From: Calothrix sp. NIES-4101
GTDB lineage: Bacteria; Cyanobacteriota; Cyanobacteriia; Cyanobacteriales; Nostocaceae
NCBI GenBank assembly: GCA_004296455.1
Contig: AP018280.1
Coordinates: 2,170,001-2,234,000, forward strand
Length of the DNA: 64,000 nt
Direction of reading: 5' to 3'
Part shown: positions 25,999 to 39,528 of the stretch, piece by piece
How the letters are laid out: each line of letters opens with the position of its first letter
Position numbering within the stretch: the first letter of the stretch is position 1
Made by a program: the position numbers and the translations under genes
The notes under the pieces: generated by a model
The model's input: the letters and a program-made list of their open reading frames with translations, nothing else
The model's database searches: none
What the model was told of the DNA's origin: nothing

Positions 25999-26523
25999 AT
26001 GTTTATGACAAAAAACATAATTTTATTTTTTCTCATACTTATACTTGCTGGGTGTCAACCGCAAAAACAAGTAGAAAATACACCAATACAAGTAAAAGTG
26101 GTACGAGTAGTTAGTGGACAAACTTTTGAAGTTATGGGATTAGGGGAACAACCAAATTTAGTTTCCCAAGTTCGTTTGATTGGAATTGATGCACCAGATT
26201 TGCGCCAACGCCCCTGGGGAGATAATGCTAAAGAGCATTTGCAAGAATTAATTGCCGAACAACCTGTGAATTTAGAATTTGACATCGAAGCCCAAGATAA
26301 AACGGGACGTATAATGGCTTATGTTTGGAAAGAGAAATTGTTATTAAATGAACAATTAGTTAAAGATGGACTGGTAATATTTGCCGCGCGATCGCCCAAT
26401 CACAAATATGATCTCAAATTAGAACGCGCCCAACAATGGGCAAGGCTCATGGGACAAGGCATTTGGAATCCAGAAAAACCTATGCGTGTTTCCCCAGCAG
26501 AATTTCGCCGAGTTAATCGTTAA
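25999..26523 (+). CDS. Thermonuclease-family (SNase-like) lipoprotein
   Basis: The 174-residue protein opens with a lipoprotein signal ending in LAGC, so it is probably attached to a membrane outside the cytoplasm. The rest is an SNase-like OB fold: VRLIGIDAPDLRQRPWGDNAKEHL, then VNLEFDIEAQDKTGRIMAYVW. The RLIGIDAPD segment carries Arg and Asp catalytic equivalents. The family degrades DNA or RNA with calcium, though some members are inactive. It stands alone between the ferredoxin and inositol phosphatase genes. Confidence 0.85.
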   Translation: MFMTKNIILFFLILILAGCQPQKQVENTPIQVKVVRVVSGQTFEVMGLGEQPNLVSQVRLIGIDAPDLRQRPWGDNAKEHLQELIAEQPVNLEFDIEAQDKTGRIMAYVWKEKLLLNEQLVKDGLVIFAARSPNHKYDLKLERAQQWARLMGQGIWNPEKPMRVSPAEFRRVNR

Positions 26524-26708
26524 ACAATCGTTAAACCGTTGTGGGGTATTTAATACTGAGTCAAAGTAGCAGCAGAGGGGGATACATAATTTCCGAATTA
26601 AATGCGATCGCTATTTAGCTTATGCCTCATCGGTGATTCAGGTATTCTCACAGCAAAAAATTAACAAAAAATAATATTATTTCTTATTACTTTCAGTCAT
26701 CAGCAAAT

Positions 26709-27530
26709 ATGAAAGAACAACTCAAAACTTTCTTAGATATAGCTACCGAGGCTGCATTAGCTGGGGGTGCTGTACTTCAAGGCTATTTGGGTAAAATTGA
26801 AGATTCCATAGTCGAAAAAGGTCGTCCTGGGGATTTAGTTACAGCCGCAGATAAAGCTTCCGAAGAGGTAATTCTGGAGATATTTAACCGTCACCTTCCC
26901 GAACATGCAATTCTTTCGGAAGAATCCGGAGAATTAGGAAATCAAAATAATAAATTTCTTTGGGCGATCGATCCTCTCGACGGGACAACAAATTTTGCTC
27001 ACCAATATCCAGCTTTTGCCGTTTCCATTGGGCTGTTAATCGATGGGATACCCCAAATTGGAGTTATTTACGATCCCTTCCATAATGAACTATTTCGTGC
27101 TGCTGCCGGTTTAGGGGCAACACGCGATCGCCGTCCCATTCAAGTTTCCAACATTTCAGAACTAAATAAAAGTCTACTGGTTACAGGCTTTGCTTATGAC
27201 CGTCGTGAAATAACAGATAACAATTACGCAGAATTTTGTCATTTTACTCACCTTACTCAAGGTGTCAGGCGTAGTGGTTCGGCAGCACTAGATTTAGCTC
27301 ACGTAGCTTGTGGACGTGTTGATGGTTACTGGGAAAGAGGAATCTCCCCTTGGGACATGACAGCTGGAATTATCATCGTTCGCGAAGCTGGAGGAAGGGT
27401 TACAGCCTACGATGACTCACCCTTAGACATTTACTCCGGTCGCATACTAGCTACAAATGGTTATATTCACGACACTGTCAGTAAAGAATTGATGAATCTT
27501 CCCTCTCTAAGCACATGGGGACAATACTAG
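26709..27530 (+). CDS. Inositol monophosphatase family protein
   Basis: The 273-residue protein has the family motifs: EESGE metal-binding Glu, WAIDPLDGTTNF (metal-binding Asp residues), and the C-terminal SPWDMTAGIIIVREAGG. These enzymes remove phosphate from inositol monophosphate or related sugar phosphates using magnesium and are sensitive to lithium. Paralogues in bacteria can act as SuhB or histidinol phosphatase. The hisZ gene follows two genes downstream, which allows a histidinol phosphatase role, but nothing in the sequence proves it. Confidence 0.88.
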   Translation: MKEQLKTFLDIATEAALAGGAVLQGYLGKIEDSIVEKGRPGDLVTAADKASEEVILEIFNRHLPEHAILSEESGELGNQNNKFLWAIDPLDGTTNFAHQYPAFAVSIGLLIDGIPQIGVIYDPFHNELFRAAAGLGATRDRRPIQVSNISELNKSLLVTGFAYDRREITDNNYAEFCHFTHLTQGVRRSGSAALDLAHVACGRVDGYWERGISPWDMTAGIIIVREAGGRVTAYDDSPLDIYSGRILATNGYIHDTVSKELMNLPSLSTWGQY

Positions 27531-27606
27531 TATCAAATTTATAGCCATTTTAAATAAGAGAAGTACACTAGAAAGATTAATGGAAAAACTTTTCTTATGG
27601 CGCTAT

Positions 27607-28575
27607 ATGTCTTTGAAAATCGAACGCGGATTATTTAAATTTGATTTCATAGATTATCACGCAGTTTTGTGCGTTCCAGTTGATGCGGATAGTAAAGAAA
27701 TCCGCAAGCGGTATCTCAAAATCGCCCGACGATTGCATCCAGATAGCTGTGCATCTGCTAGCGTCGAAGAAAAACAACTGGCAAGTGAATTACTATCTAA
27801 ATTAGTTAACCCAGCTTACGAGAAACTTTCCCAGGACAAGTCTCGCACAGAATACATGGTAGTACTTTCACAAATGGGTAAGCGCTTGGTACAGGAATCT
27901 GCCTCAGTAGATTTAAGTAGCGAGCCAGCCAGACAACTGGCAGCTGTGCCAAATGTCGAGCAACTATATAGAAGTGCAATCACTAAAATTTCTGAGACCC
28001 AATATGAGAATCTATCGCAAGCTCTGAAAATTATTGCTTACGTTAGTGAACTCAACTTGGTCTACTTGATGCGAACTGCTGGTAAAAAATTTGCATCTGC
28101 ATCTGCACCCGCAGCAACGTCAACAACAAAAGCAAAAACAAATACAGGTCAATCTGCGGAAAATACTCAAACTACATCCTCTCAACACACCACAAATAAA
28201 GAAGATGCAAACGTTGCCCAATATTTGCGACGTGCCCAAGAATTAATGTTGAAGAATCAATTTGCACAAGCACGAATTGAACTTCAAGACGCAATTAAAC
28301 TTGCACCAAATAATAGTCGCTGTCATAGCGCGATCGGAGTAGTATATTTAAAGCAAAATCAAATCACAATGGCAAAAGTCCATTTTGACCGCGCCTTGCA
28401 ATTAGACCCGAACGACAAAGAAGCGTCTGAGGGAAAACGCAAAATCGAACAATTTCTGGGGCAAAAATCTGGTACAGCGAAGCCAACAGCCTCGTCAAGT
28501 ACAGAGACAAAGCCAACAGATAAGTCCGGCGGAGGTGGTTTATTTGGCGGTTTATTTGGTGGAAAGAAAAAATAA
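27607..28575 (+). CDS. J-domain protein with TPR repeats
   Basis: The frame opens at 27580, but the ATG at 27607 (MSLKIERGLF) gives the more natural start. A J domain lies at the N-terminus with the HPD motif in RRLHPDSC, so it should stimulate an Hsp70 (DnaK). A low-complexity Ala/Thr/Ser linker separates it from at least two TPR units near the C-terminus (ARIELQDAIKLAPNN and AKVHFDRALQLDPND). The last residues are glycine- and lysine-rich. The stop is 3 bases before hisZ, so the two genes are probably co-transcribed. The client is unknown. Confidence 0.88.
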   Translation: MSLKIERGLFKFDFIDYHAVLCVPVDADSKEIRKRYLKIARRLHPDSCASASVEEKQLASELLSKLVNPAYEKLSQDKSRTEYMVVLSQMGKRLVQESASVDLSSEPARQLAAVPNVEQLYRSAITKISETQYENLSQALKIIAYVSELNLVYLMRTAGKKFASASAPAATSTTKAKTNTGQSAENTQTTSSQHTTNKEDANVAQYLRRAQELMLKNQFAQARIELQDAIKLAPNNSRCHSAIGVVYLKQNQITMAKVHFDRALQLDPNDKEASEGKRKIEQFLGQKSGTAKPTASSSTETKPTDKSGGGGLFGGLFGGKKK

Positions 28576-28578
28576 TTT

Positions 28579-29787
28579 ATGGTTTACCAACCAGCAACGG
28601 GTGCAAGAGATTTGTTACCCCTTGATGTCGCTCAAAAACGCTGGATAGAAGAGAGATTGCAACAGGTATTTCACCGTTGGGGATATCACCGAATTATCAC
28701 CTCCACGCTCGAACGTATGGATACGTTAATGGCAGGAGGTGCAATTCAACCCCGTACAGTGATTCAATTGCAAAATTCAGAAGATGAAGAATTAGGTTTG
28801 CGTCCGGAATTAACAGCTTCAATTGCTCGGGCTGCGGTGACGCGGCTAGCAGGTGCGGCTTATCCGCAACGCCTTTATTACAATGGTAATGTTTTTCAAC
28901 GCACACGAGAATCAAAGCATAACCGCCAGCAAGAATTTTATCAAGCAGGTGTGGAGTTACTTGGTGGTGGTGGTTTATTAGGAAATGCGGAAATCCTATT
29001 ATTAGTTGCTGATTGTGTGCAAGCATTGAATTTAAAGAACTGGCATTTAATTTTAGGAGAAGCTGGAATCACACGATCATTACTTGAAGCTTTTCCTGTT
29101 CATTTACGCGCCTCCATTCGTAACTGTGTAGCCCATTTAGACCGAGTTACACTTGATGCGCTACCTTTAAATGATGAACTACGCGATCGAGCACAAATTA
29201 TGCTTGATTTACGCGGAAATGCTGCTGATGTTTTCCTTAAACTTGCAAATCTTAACCTTGATCCATCCCAAGAAGTAGCAGTTAATGAGCTAAAGTCTTT
29301 AGTCGAATTGCTGCAATCAGACAGAAATTTCCCGATTATTCTTGACCTGAGCCTGATTCAAACCATAGATTACTATACTGGTGTTGTTTTTGAAGTTGTT
29401 AGCGATACTGAAAATAACACAACTTCCATAGCCAGAGGTGGGCGCTATGACCAACTTTTAGGGTTATATCATCCTCAAGGAGAAGATGTTCCCGGTATCG
29501 GTTTTGTTTTCTTACTTGATAACTTGTATCAAATATTATCCGCCTCTGAGCAACTCCCACAAACAACGCCAGTTACAAACTGGTTAGTAGTTGCCGAAAC
29601 ACAACAAGCTTACACAGATGCTTTCGCTTATTGCGCCAAACTTCGTAAATCCACTGATTTGGTGCGTGTAGAAATGGACTTAGGTGGAAGAGACCGTGAA
29701 ACTGTGCGTCAATACGCACGTGATCGTTGTATCGAGCAAATAGCTTGGATTCAAGCCAATCAAGATCCTGCGATCGAACTACCATAA
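28579..29787 (+). CDS. hisZ: ATP phosphoribosyltransferase regulatory subunit HisZ
   Basis: The 402-residue protein resembles histidyl-tRNA synthetase: an N-terminal PATGARDLLPLDVAQKRWIEERL and a class II motif 2 region (LRPELTASIARA, then NVFQRTRESKHNRQQEFYQAGVELLG). It also has RGGRYDQLLG near residue 293 and a C-terminal part that is degenerate compared with HisRS. HisZ partners with short HisG in the first step of histidine synthesis. The catalytic tRNA-synthetase features and the anticodon domain are lacking or altered, as expected for HisZ. It is 3 bases downstream of the J-domain gene. Confidence 0.92.
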   Translation: MVYQPATGARDLLPLDVAQKRWIEERLQQVFHRWGYHRIITSTLERMDTLMAGGAIQPRTVIQLQNSEDEELGLRPELTASIARAAVTRLAGAAYPQRLYYNGNVFQRTRESKHNRQQEFYQAGVELLGGGGLLGNAEILLLVADCVQALNLKNWHLILGEAGITRSLLEAFPVHLRASIRNCVAHLDRVTLDALPLNDELRDRAQIMLDLRGNAADVFLKLANLNLDPSQEVAVNELKSLVELLQSDRNFPIILDLSLIQTIDYYTGVVFEVVSDTENNTTSIARGGRYDQLLGLYHPQGEDVPGIGFVFLLDNLYQILSASEQLPQTTPVTNWLVVAETQQAYTDAFAYCAKLRKSTDLVRVEMDLGGRDRETVRQYARDRCIEQIAWIQANQDPAIELP

Positions 29788-29958
29788 CACAAACCTCAGA
29801 CTTGCAGGCCTTGAGTTCGTTCACTATGTATGAAAAACAATAGGTTGATTTTTTGACAAATTCTCCTAGGGCTTTTCCCTACTCCCTTTTTCCTTTCTTG
29901 CTAGGCTATAAATAGCATTCTTAACAGAACTTAATCAAATATTATAGAGAGGGAAGAC

Positions 29959-30186
29959 ATGCCACACACCATAGTAACCAATGTTTGTGAAGGTGTTGCT
30001 GACTGCGTAACTGCTTGTCCAGTAGCCTGTATCCATGAAGGACCAGGAAAAAATACTAAAGGTACAGATTGGTACTGGATTGATTTTTCCATATGTATTG
30101 ACTGTGGTATCTGCCTACAAGTATGTCCTGTCGAAGGAGCGATCGTCCCAGAGGAACGACCAGACTTACAGAAAACCCCATCATAA
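29959..30186 (+). CDS. Small ferredoxin with two Fe-S cluster motifs
   Basis: The 75-residue protein has a first cysteine group at 10, 16, 20 and 24 (CEGVADCVTACPVAC) and a second with the classic C-x2-C-x2-C-x3-C-P pattern (CIDCGICLQVCP). The irregular spacing in the first group suggests a [3Fe-4S] or modified cluster beside a [4Fe-4S] cluster. Bacterial ferredoxins of this kind carry low-potential electrons. A GAGAGGGAAG site sits just before the ATG. It stands alone upstream of the rRNA operon. Confidence 0.88.
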   Translation: MPHTIVTNVCEGVADCVTACPVACIHEGPGKNTKGTDWYWIDFSICIDCGICLQVCPVEGAIVPEERPDLQKTPS

Positions 30187-30776
30187 GAAAATTCACCAAA
30201 AACTAGCAGTCAGTAGAGATTTCCACTTTTCATTTACTTAATGACTGTTAAAGTCACTCGATTTTGACGATTTTAATTCTCGTAATCTTTGGAGTCAAAG
30301 GTTTTGGAAATCAACCTTCTAAAGATATCCCCAGCAATAGTTGAGAATGACATCAGACAATTAACAGAAGCAAAAGTTAATGATTTTATTCTCAATAATC
30401 TCCAACATTTTCTTTCGCCCCTGCCGAAGGTTTGCCTCCGTTGCAAGCTCACGCTAAATTCTAGATTTCACACAACCTGCTTACAAAGGAGAAAGCTAAA
30501 TAGTTAAAAAACCCATTGTTCAAAAGCACTGGGGTGGTTTCAAAAAAAGATAGGGTGAGGGGGTTGACAAAGGGGGGTGAGAGTTGTTAGATTAGTTCGA
30601 GTGAGCGGTTGAGAGAAAAGCGCGTCACGCCGAACCGAAAAAAGTAAATAGTTTGAAAGTCAAAGTAACATAAATCCTCGTCAATGAAATGAGAAGTCCG
30701 AGATAAGAATCTGGGACTGAGATTAAAGAGGAAACGGAAATTGTATTTCCGAGCCTCATCAAACTGCTTCAGAAGC
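30187..30776. other. 590-base region with rRNA promoter and leader
   Basis: The last 210 bases hold the rRNA promoter (see 30564) and leader. The first 370 bases have no supported gene: a 72-codon frame starts only with TTG at 30289 and lacks recognisable homology. The leader contains a small hairpin (CGGAAAT/ATTTCCG, 30734-30750) just before 16S, likely part of processing. Confidence 0.5.
30564..30593 (+). promoter_or_regulatory. rRNA operon promoter
   Basis: A perfect -35 TTGACA (30564-30569) is followed after 18 bases by TAGATT (30588-30593), a fair -10. It is about 185 bases upstream of the 16S gene, an expected place for the rrn promoter. Confidence 0.55.
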
Positions 30777-32264
<1,488 letters not shown>

Positions 32265-32619
32265 ATAGGGAGACCTAAACCCTTAGGGACAGAAACGAGA
32301 GGAAGTAGAAGTACTTGTTTGAGGAATAAGAAACTAAGAGGTCATTCCCAAGGTCGGTCGAGGAGAAGTAATTGACTTTCAAACTAAAACTGGTTCGGAA
32401 TAAGATAAAGAAAAGAGGATGAGTTCAGCACCTGCTAAGTAAAGTGGTAGACTGCTGGGTGAAACCAGTAAATGAACCTTGAAAACTGCATAGTGACAGA
32501 AAAGTAGCAATTGAAAGTTCAAAAGAGCAAGAGATTGTGAAAGGCAGTTCGTAGTGTAGCAGCTACGGATAAAAACACCAATATTAGAGAGAAGAGAAGA
32601 GAAGAAAAGAATATTGAGT
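32265..32619 (+). other. 16S-23S internal transcribed spacer without tRNA genes
   Basis: The spacer is about 355 bases. It contains a D1-D1' stem (GACCT at 32272, AGGTC at 32339), a boxB-like stem (CAGCACC... to ...GCTGGGTG near 32428-32462) and the antitermination boxA (GAACCTTGAAAACTGCATAG). No tRNA-Ile or tRNA-Ala can be folded from it, so this is the tRNA-less spacer type found in some operons of Nostocales. Confidence 0.75.
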
Positions 32620-35512
<2,893 letters not shown>

Positions 35513-35598
35513 TCTAATCTTTTCTTGAATCTAATCTCTTCAATTGAGTTTTTGTTCTGTCACTGTGCAGTCTTCAGGGTTTGATGCCCTACAAGTTT

Positions 35599-35718
35599 TC
35601 CTGGTGCTTATGGCGCGGTGGAACCACTCTGATACCATCCCGAACTCAGTTGTGAAACGCTGTTGCGGCTACGATAGTCTGGGGGTTGCCCCATGCAACA
35701 ATTGCTCAGTGCCAGGGC
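35599..35718 (+). rRNA. rrf: 5S ribosomal RNA
   Basis: TCCTGGTG at the 5' end pairs with GCCAGGG at the 3' end. The internal CCCATCCCGAACTCAG-type segment (here ACCATCCCGAACTCAG) and GTGAAAC are characteristic. It is followed by a strong terminator. Confidence 0.95.
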
Positions 35719-35733
35719 TATTCATACATCATC

Positions 35734-35775
35734 AAAGGCTTCTCTAAACACTATTAGAGAAGCCTTTGCTTTTTT
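35734..35775 (+). terminator. Terminator of the rRNA operon
   Basis: AAAGGCTTCTCT (35734-35745) and AGAGAAGCCTTT (35756-35767) form a perfect 12-bp stem, followed by GCTTTTTT. Confidence 0.92.
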
Positions 35776-35879
35776 ATTAGTGTTACGTATTGGCAATACA
35801 TCACGCATATTTGCTGTCAGTTTGCTCATTTGAGTTTTAAAATTAAGCGAAGGCACAGTATTTAAATTGAAAATAATTC

Positions 35880-36203
35880 GGGTGCGACTCTTTCAGAAAG
35901 AGGATTTCAACTTTCCTATAACAGCTAAAATTATTGTGGAGTAGGGAATACAGCAATACAGCTTTCTAGTATTCCACGTTAAAAGCTCCAAAACCACATC
36001 ATATTGTTTGCTTATGATTGTGTCATTGTGTTAGAGGAGAGCTAAAACCTGATTTTGTCGTTTGTTTTTAGCGATCGCGCAGCGTCTGTTGCGGAGAATC
36101 GCTTAATTCGCCAAAATCAAGTTGAAAATATAATTATAGTTCTAGAAAATCTTGTACAGTTTAACTCAATTCTTGTTTCTGTCCTCCCAAAAGAGTCGCA
36201 CCC
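35880..36203. mobile_element. Possible MITE with 14-bp terminal inverted repeats and 8-bp flanking duplication
   Basis: GGGTGCGACTCTTT at 35880-35893 is the exact reverse complement of AAAGAGTCGCACCC at 36190-36203. The same 8 bases, AAATAATT, flank it at 35871-35878 (one base before the left end) and 36204-36211 (directly after the right end), as after a transposition. The 324-bp interior encodes no transposase; a 65-codon frame across it is not convincing. This fits a non-autonomous element mobilised by an IS elsewhere. Confidence 0.6.
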
Positions 36204-36525
36204 AAATAATTTAGCGCCTCTCAACACATTGAAAGGACTGAACAAATAATACTAAAGTTTTCAGGTATTTCTTACGCCTAGCTATAATTCTAATCTGTAG
36301 TATGTTTGCCAAATATAAAAAAATATTTTTATATAAAAAACAAACACTAGTAAATCTCATCTTGAGGATATGACATTGTAATATTCTAAAGATGAAGCGA
36401 TCGCGTGAGTTAATTTATTCACTTCCCGGAACTACTTATCAAATATCCCCCTCGTAGTAACAAAACTCTATCATTTATTATTTATCTATCCTTAACCCCT
36501 ACCCCAGCACCAAATTCTGAAAATT

Positions 36526-37893
36526 ATGACAACTCCATCCCCTCGCTACCACATTACAACTTTCGGTTGCCAGATGAACAAAGCCGACTCTGAACGCATG
36601 GCTGGTATTTTAGAAGACATGGGTTTTGAGTATTCTGAAGACCCAAATGAGGCTAAGGTAATTCTTTACAATACTTGTACTATACGTGATAATGCTGAGC
36701 AAAAGGTATATTCACATCTTGGTAGACAAGCCGATCGCAAGCGTAAGGAACCCGATTTAGTTCTTGTAATGGCAGGTTGTGTGGCACAGCAAGAAGGGGA
36801 GTCGTTATTACGGCGAGTGCCAGAATTAGATTTAGTGATGGGACCCCAACATGCTAACCGTCTCAAAGACTTGTTACAACAGGTTTTTGATGGCAATCAA
36901 GTGGTGGCGACAGAATCAATCCACATTCTCGAAGATATTACGAAACCTCGTCGTGACAGCAAAGCGACTGCATGGGTAAATGTTATTTATGGATGTAACG
37001 AACGCTGTACCTATTGCGTAGTTCCGAATGTGCGTGGTGTGGAACAGTCACGGACTCCAGCAGCCATTCGTGCAGAGATGGAAGAGTTGGGACAACAAGG
37101 TTACAAGGAAGTAACATTATTAGGTCAAAATATTGATGCCTATGGACGTGATTTACCAGGAACTACGCCAGAGGGTCGCCATTTACAGACTTTGACGGAT
37201 TTACTGTACTACGTTCACGATGTACCAGGAATTGAAAGAATTCGTTTTGCGACTTCCCATCCACGTTATTTCACTGAACGTTTAATTAAGGCTTGTGCTG
37301 AATTACCCAAGGTTTGTGAACATTTTCATATACCCTTCCAGTCAGGTGATAATGAAGTCTTAAAGCGAATGTCTCGTGGTTACACACATGAAAAATATCG
37401 CCGTATCATTGACACAATTCGCAAATATATGCCTGATGCCTCGATTAGTGCAGATGCAATTGTTGGCTTTCCTGGGGAGACGGAAGAACAATTTGAAAAT
37501 ACACTAAAATTAGTGGATGATATTGGGTTTGATTTACTCAATACTGCTGCATATTCGCCGCGTCCAGGTACACCTGCGGCTATGTGGGAAGAACAATTGA
37601 GTGAAGAAGTCAAAAAAGATAGATTGCAACGGCTAAACCATTTAGTCAATATTAAAGCTTATCTGCGATCGCAAAGGTATATGGGGCGTATTGAAGAGGT
37701 ATTGGTGGAAGATGAAAACCCGAAAGATGCGATGCAAGTAATGGGAAGAACTCGTGGTAACCGTTTGACATTCTTTGCTGGTGATATTAATCAACTTAAA
37801 GGTCAAATAGTGCAGGTAAAAATTAACGAGGTACGGGCGTTTAGTTTGACGGGTGAAGTTGTTGGTAAAGTTTTAACAGGTTGTCTTTCTTAA
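36526..37893 (+). CDS. miaB: tRNA-2-methylthio-N6-dimethylallyladenosine synthase MiaB
   Basis: The 455-residue protein has the three-part plan of methylthiotransferases. The UPF0004 domain comes first, with Cys in FGCQMN, NTCTIR and MAGCVAQQ. The radical SAM core has C-x3-C-x2-C (CNERCTYC) and GEVTLLGQN-type text ([14 protein letters not shown]). A C-terminal TRAM domain comes last. MiaB adds a methylthio group to i6A37 of tRNAs that read UNN codons. Length and motifs match the family. A 7-bp inverted repeat (CTGAGAC/GTCTCAG) follows directly after the stop. Confidence 0.96.
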   Translation: MTTPSPRYHITTFGCQMNKADSERMAGILEDMGFEYSEDPNEAKVILYNTCTIRDNAEQKVYSHLGRQADRKRKEPDLVLVMAGCVAQQEGESLLRRVPELDLVMGPQHANRLKDLLQQVFDGNQVVATESIHILEDITKPRRDSKATAWVNVIYGCNERCTYCVVPNVRGVEQSRTPAAIRAEMEELGQQGYKEVTLLGQNIDAYGRDLPGTTPEGRHLQTLTDLLYYVHDVPGIERIRFATSHPRYFTERLIKACAELPKVCEHFHIPFQSGDNEVLKRMSRGYTHEKYRRIIDTIRKYMPDASISADAIVGFPGETEEQFENTLKLVDDIGFDLLNTAAYSPRPGTPAAMWEEQLSEEVKKDRLQRLNHLVNIKAYLRSQRYMGRIEEVLVEDENPKDAMQVMGRTRGNRLTFFAGDINQLKGQIVQVKINEVRAFSLTGEVVGKVLTGCLS

Positions 37894-37941
37894 CTGAGAC
37901 ATTAGAAAAAACGTCTCAGCAAATTTACTCATGATGAATTT

Positions 37942-39390
37942 ATGCCGTTAATTATTGCTGGTACTTCTAGTGGGGTGGGGAAGACAACAGTTACCCTCGC
38001 CCTACTTGCTTCATTGTGCCAAAAAAAACTTCGGGTGCAATCTTTTAAAGTGGGGCCAGACTATATAGACCCAATGTTTCATCGATACGTCACAGGAAGA
38101 GCATGTCGTAATTTAGACCCAATTTTGACTTCTGAGGATTATGTACAAGAATGTTTTCTAGAGCAGACTCAAGAGGTTGATTTTGCTGTAGTTGAAGGGG
38201 TAATGGGATTATTTGATGGGGTGGGGGTAGAGAAGGGTTTTCCTTCTTCTCTGTCTTCTTTTGCGAGTACAGCACATGTTGCTAAGTTACTTCATATCCC
38301 AGTGCTACTGGTAATTGATTGCAGTCGTTTGTCGGGTTCCGTAGCCGCGATCGCTCATGGTTATTCTACACTTGATCCGCATCTGAAGATTGCCGGATTG
38401 GTATTAAATCGAGTTGGTAGTGATAGGCATTTGGAATTATTAAAAAATGCTCTCAAAGCTTTACAAATTCCCATTTTAGGTGTATTTAGGCGCGAAGATA
38501 ATATCACCATTCCTGACAGACATTTGGGCTTAATTCCCACCGAAGAATTGCCAGAGTTAGATATTATTATTTCTCGACTGACTGAATTAGGTAATAGTTG
38601 TTTTAATTGGGATAGGTTATTACCGCTTTTAGAAATTGGGGAAGTGGGAAAATGTGGGAATATAGGTGTAAATAATGATAAGGAAGATAGGTATTCATAT
38701 CTTCAAGAATACCCTGTGTCTAATACGCAAATTAGAATTGCGATCGCATTCGATAAGGCTTTTAATTTCTATTATCAAGATAATCTCGATTTGCTGGAAA
38801 AACTAGGCGCAGAACTGGTTTTTTGGAGTCCTTTAGTTGATACAAAATTGCCGGAAAATATTCAGGGAATGTATTTTGGTGGTGGTTTCCCGGAGGTGTT
38901 CGCAGAGCAGTTAGCAAATAATACTAGTGCAATGAATTCCGTCAAAGCAGCTATTCTGGGAGGAATGCCCACTATAGCGGAATGTGGGGGATTAATGTAT
39001 TTATGCGATCGCATAATTGATTTTACAGGTACAGCATATTCTATGTTAGGAATAATACCTGAAGTCGCAACTATGGATAAACGTTTAACTTTGGGTTATC
39101 GTCGTGCTGTGGCTTTGCAGGATGGTTTATTAGTTCAGGTAAATACTGTGATTTATGGGCATGAATTTCATCGTTCCCGGTTATTATTAAATCCTGAAAT
39201 TTCCTCTACAAATCTTTTATTTACAACTTCTCGTTATGATACTGATGAATTCACAGGTTATGAAGGATGGAATATTCTGCCGAATCTTCATGCTTCCTAT
39301 ATTCATCTGCATTGGGGTGGTAATTTGGCAATTCCCCAAAGGTTTGTCGAAAATTGTCATCAATTTCGAGAAGTTCTCAATCATTCATGA
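37942..39390 (+). CDS. Cobyrinate a,c-diamide synthase (CobB/CbiA)
   Basis: The 482-residue protein starts with the P-loop GTSSGVGKTTVTLALLASL, followed by KVGPDYIDPMFH and VVEGVMGLFDGV, typical of the DTBS-like domain. The C-terminal half is a type I glutamine amidotransferase domain with YFGGGFPEVFA and the nucleophile Cys in AECGGLMYL. It amidates the a and c side chains of cobyrinate (or hydrogenobyrinate) with glutamine and ATP in cobalamin synthesis. Cyanobacteria use the product for pseudocobalamin. It is 48 bases downstream of miaB. Confidence 0.94.
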   Translation: MPLIIAGTSSGVGKTTVTLALLASLCQKKLRVQSFKVGPDYIDPMFHRYVTGRACRNLDPILTSEDYVQECFLEQTQEVDFAVVEGVMGLFDGVGVEKGFPSSLSSFASTAHVAKLLHIPVLLVIDCSRLSGSVAAIAHGYSTLDPHLKIAGLVLNRVGSDRHLELLKNALKALQIPILGVFRREDNITIPDRHLGLIPTEELPELDIIISRLTELGNSCFNWDRLLPLLEIGEVGKCGNIGVNNDKEDRYSYLQEYPVSNTQIRIAIAFDKAFNFYYQDNLDLLEKLGAELVFWSPLVDTKLPENIQGMYFGGGFPEVFAEQLANNTSAMNSVKAAILGGMPTIAECGGLMYLCDRIIDFTGTAYSMLGIIPEVATMDKRLTLGYRRAVALQDGLLVQVNTVIYGHEFHRSRLLLNPEISSTNLLFTTSRYDTDEFTGYEGWNILPNLHASYIHLHWGGNLAIPQRFVENCHQFREVLNHS

Positions 39391-39528
39391 AAACTCGACT
39401 GTTTTGGCATCTCCATGAAATTTTCACAGGTAAGACTTTTAGTTTTTGATTGCGGGCGGTAAGTAAACGAAAAAAATGATACCGGGAAGATTAAATTTAA
39501 AAATTTATCATTTTCATTACCTATCATC

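Larger units (their letters stand above)
35719..36525. other. 807-base spacer between 5S and miaB
   Basis: It holds the rRNA terminator and a 324-bp element with terminal inverted repeats (35880-36203). After the element, from about 36212 to 36525, the DNA is A+T-rich and includes a HIP1-like site; no gene is seen. Confidence 0.5.

Noticed and set aside
30289-30507. 72-codon frame upstream of the rRNA promoter
   Set aside because: It starts with TTG, has no Shine-Dalgarno site and no family I recognise; the region is more likely non-coding.
36055-36249. 65-codon frame between the rRNA operon and miaB
   Set aside because: It crosses the right inverted repeat of the possible MITE and has no homology I recognise; it is likely spurious.
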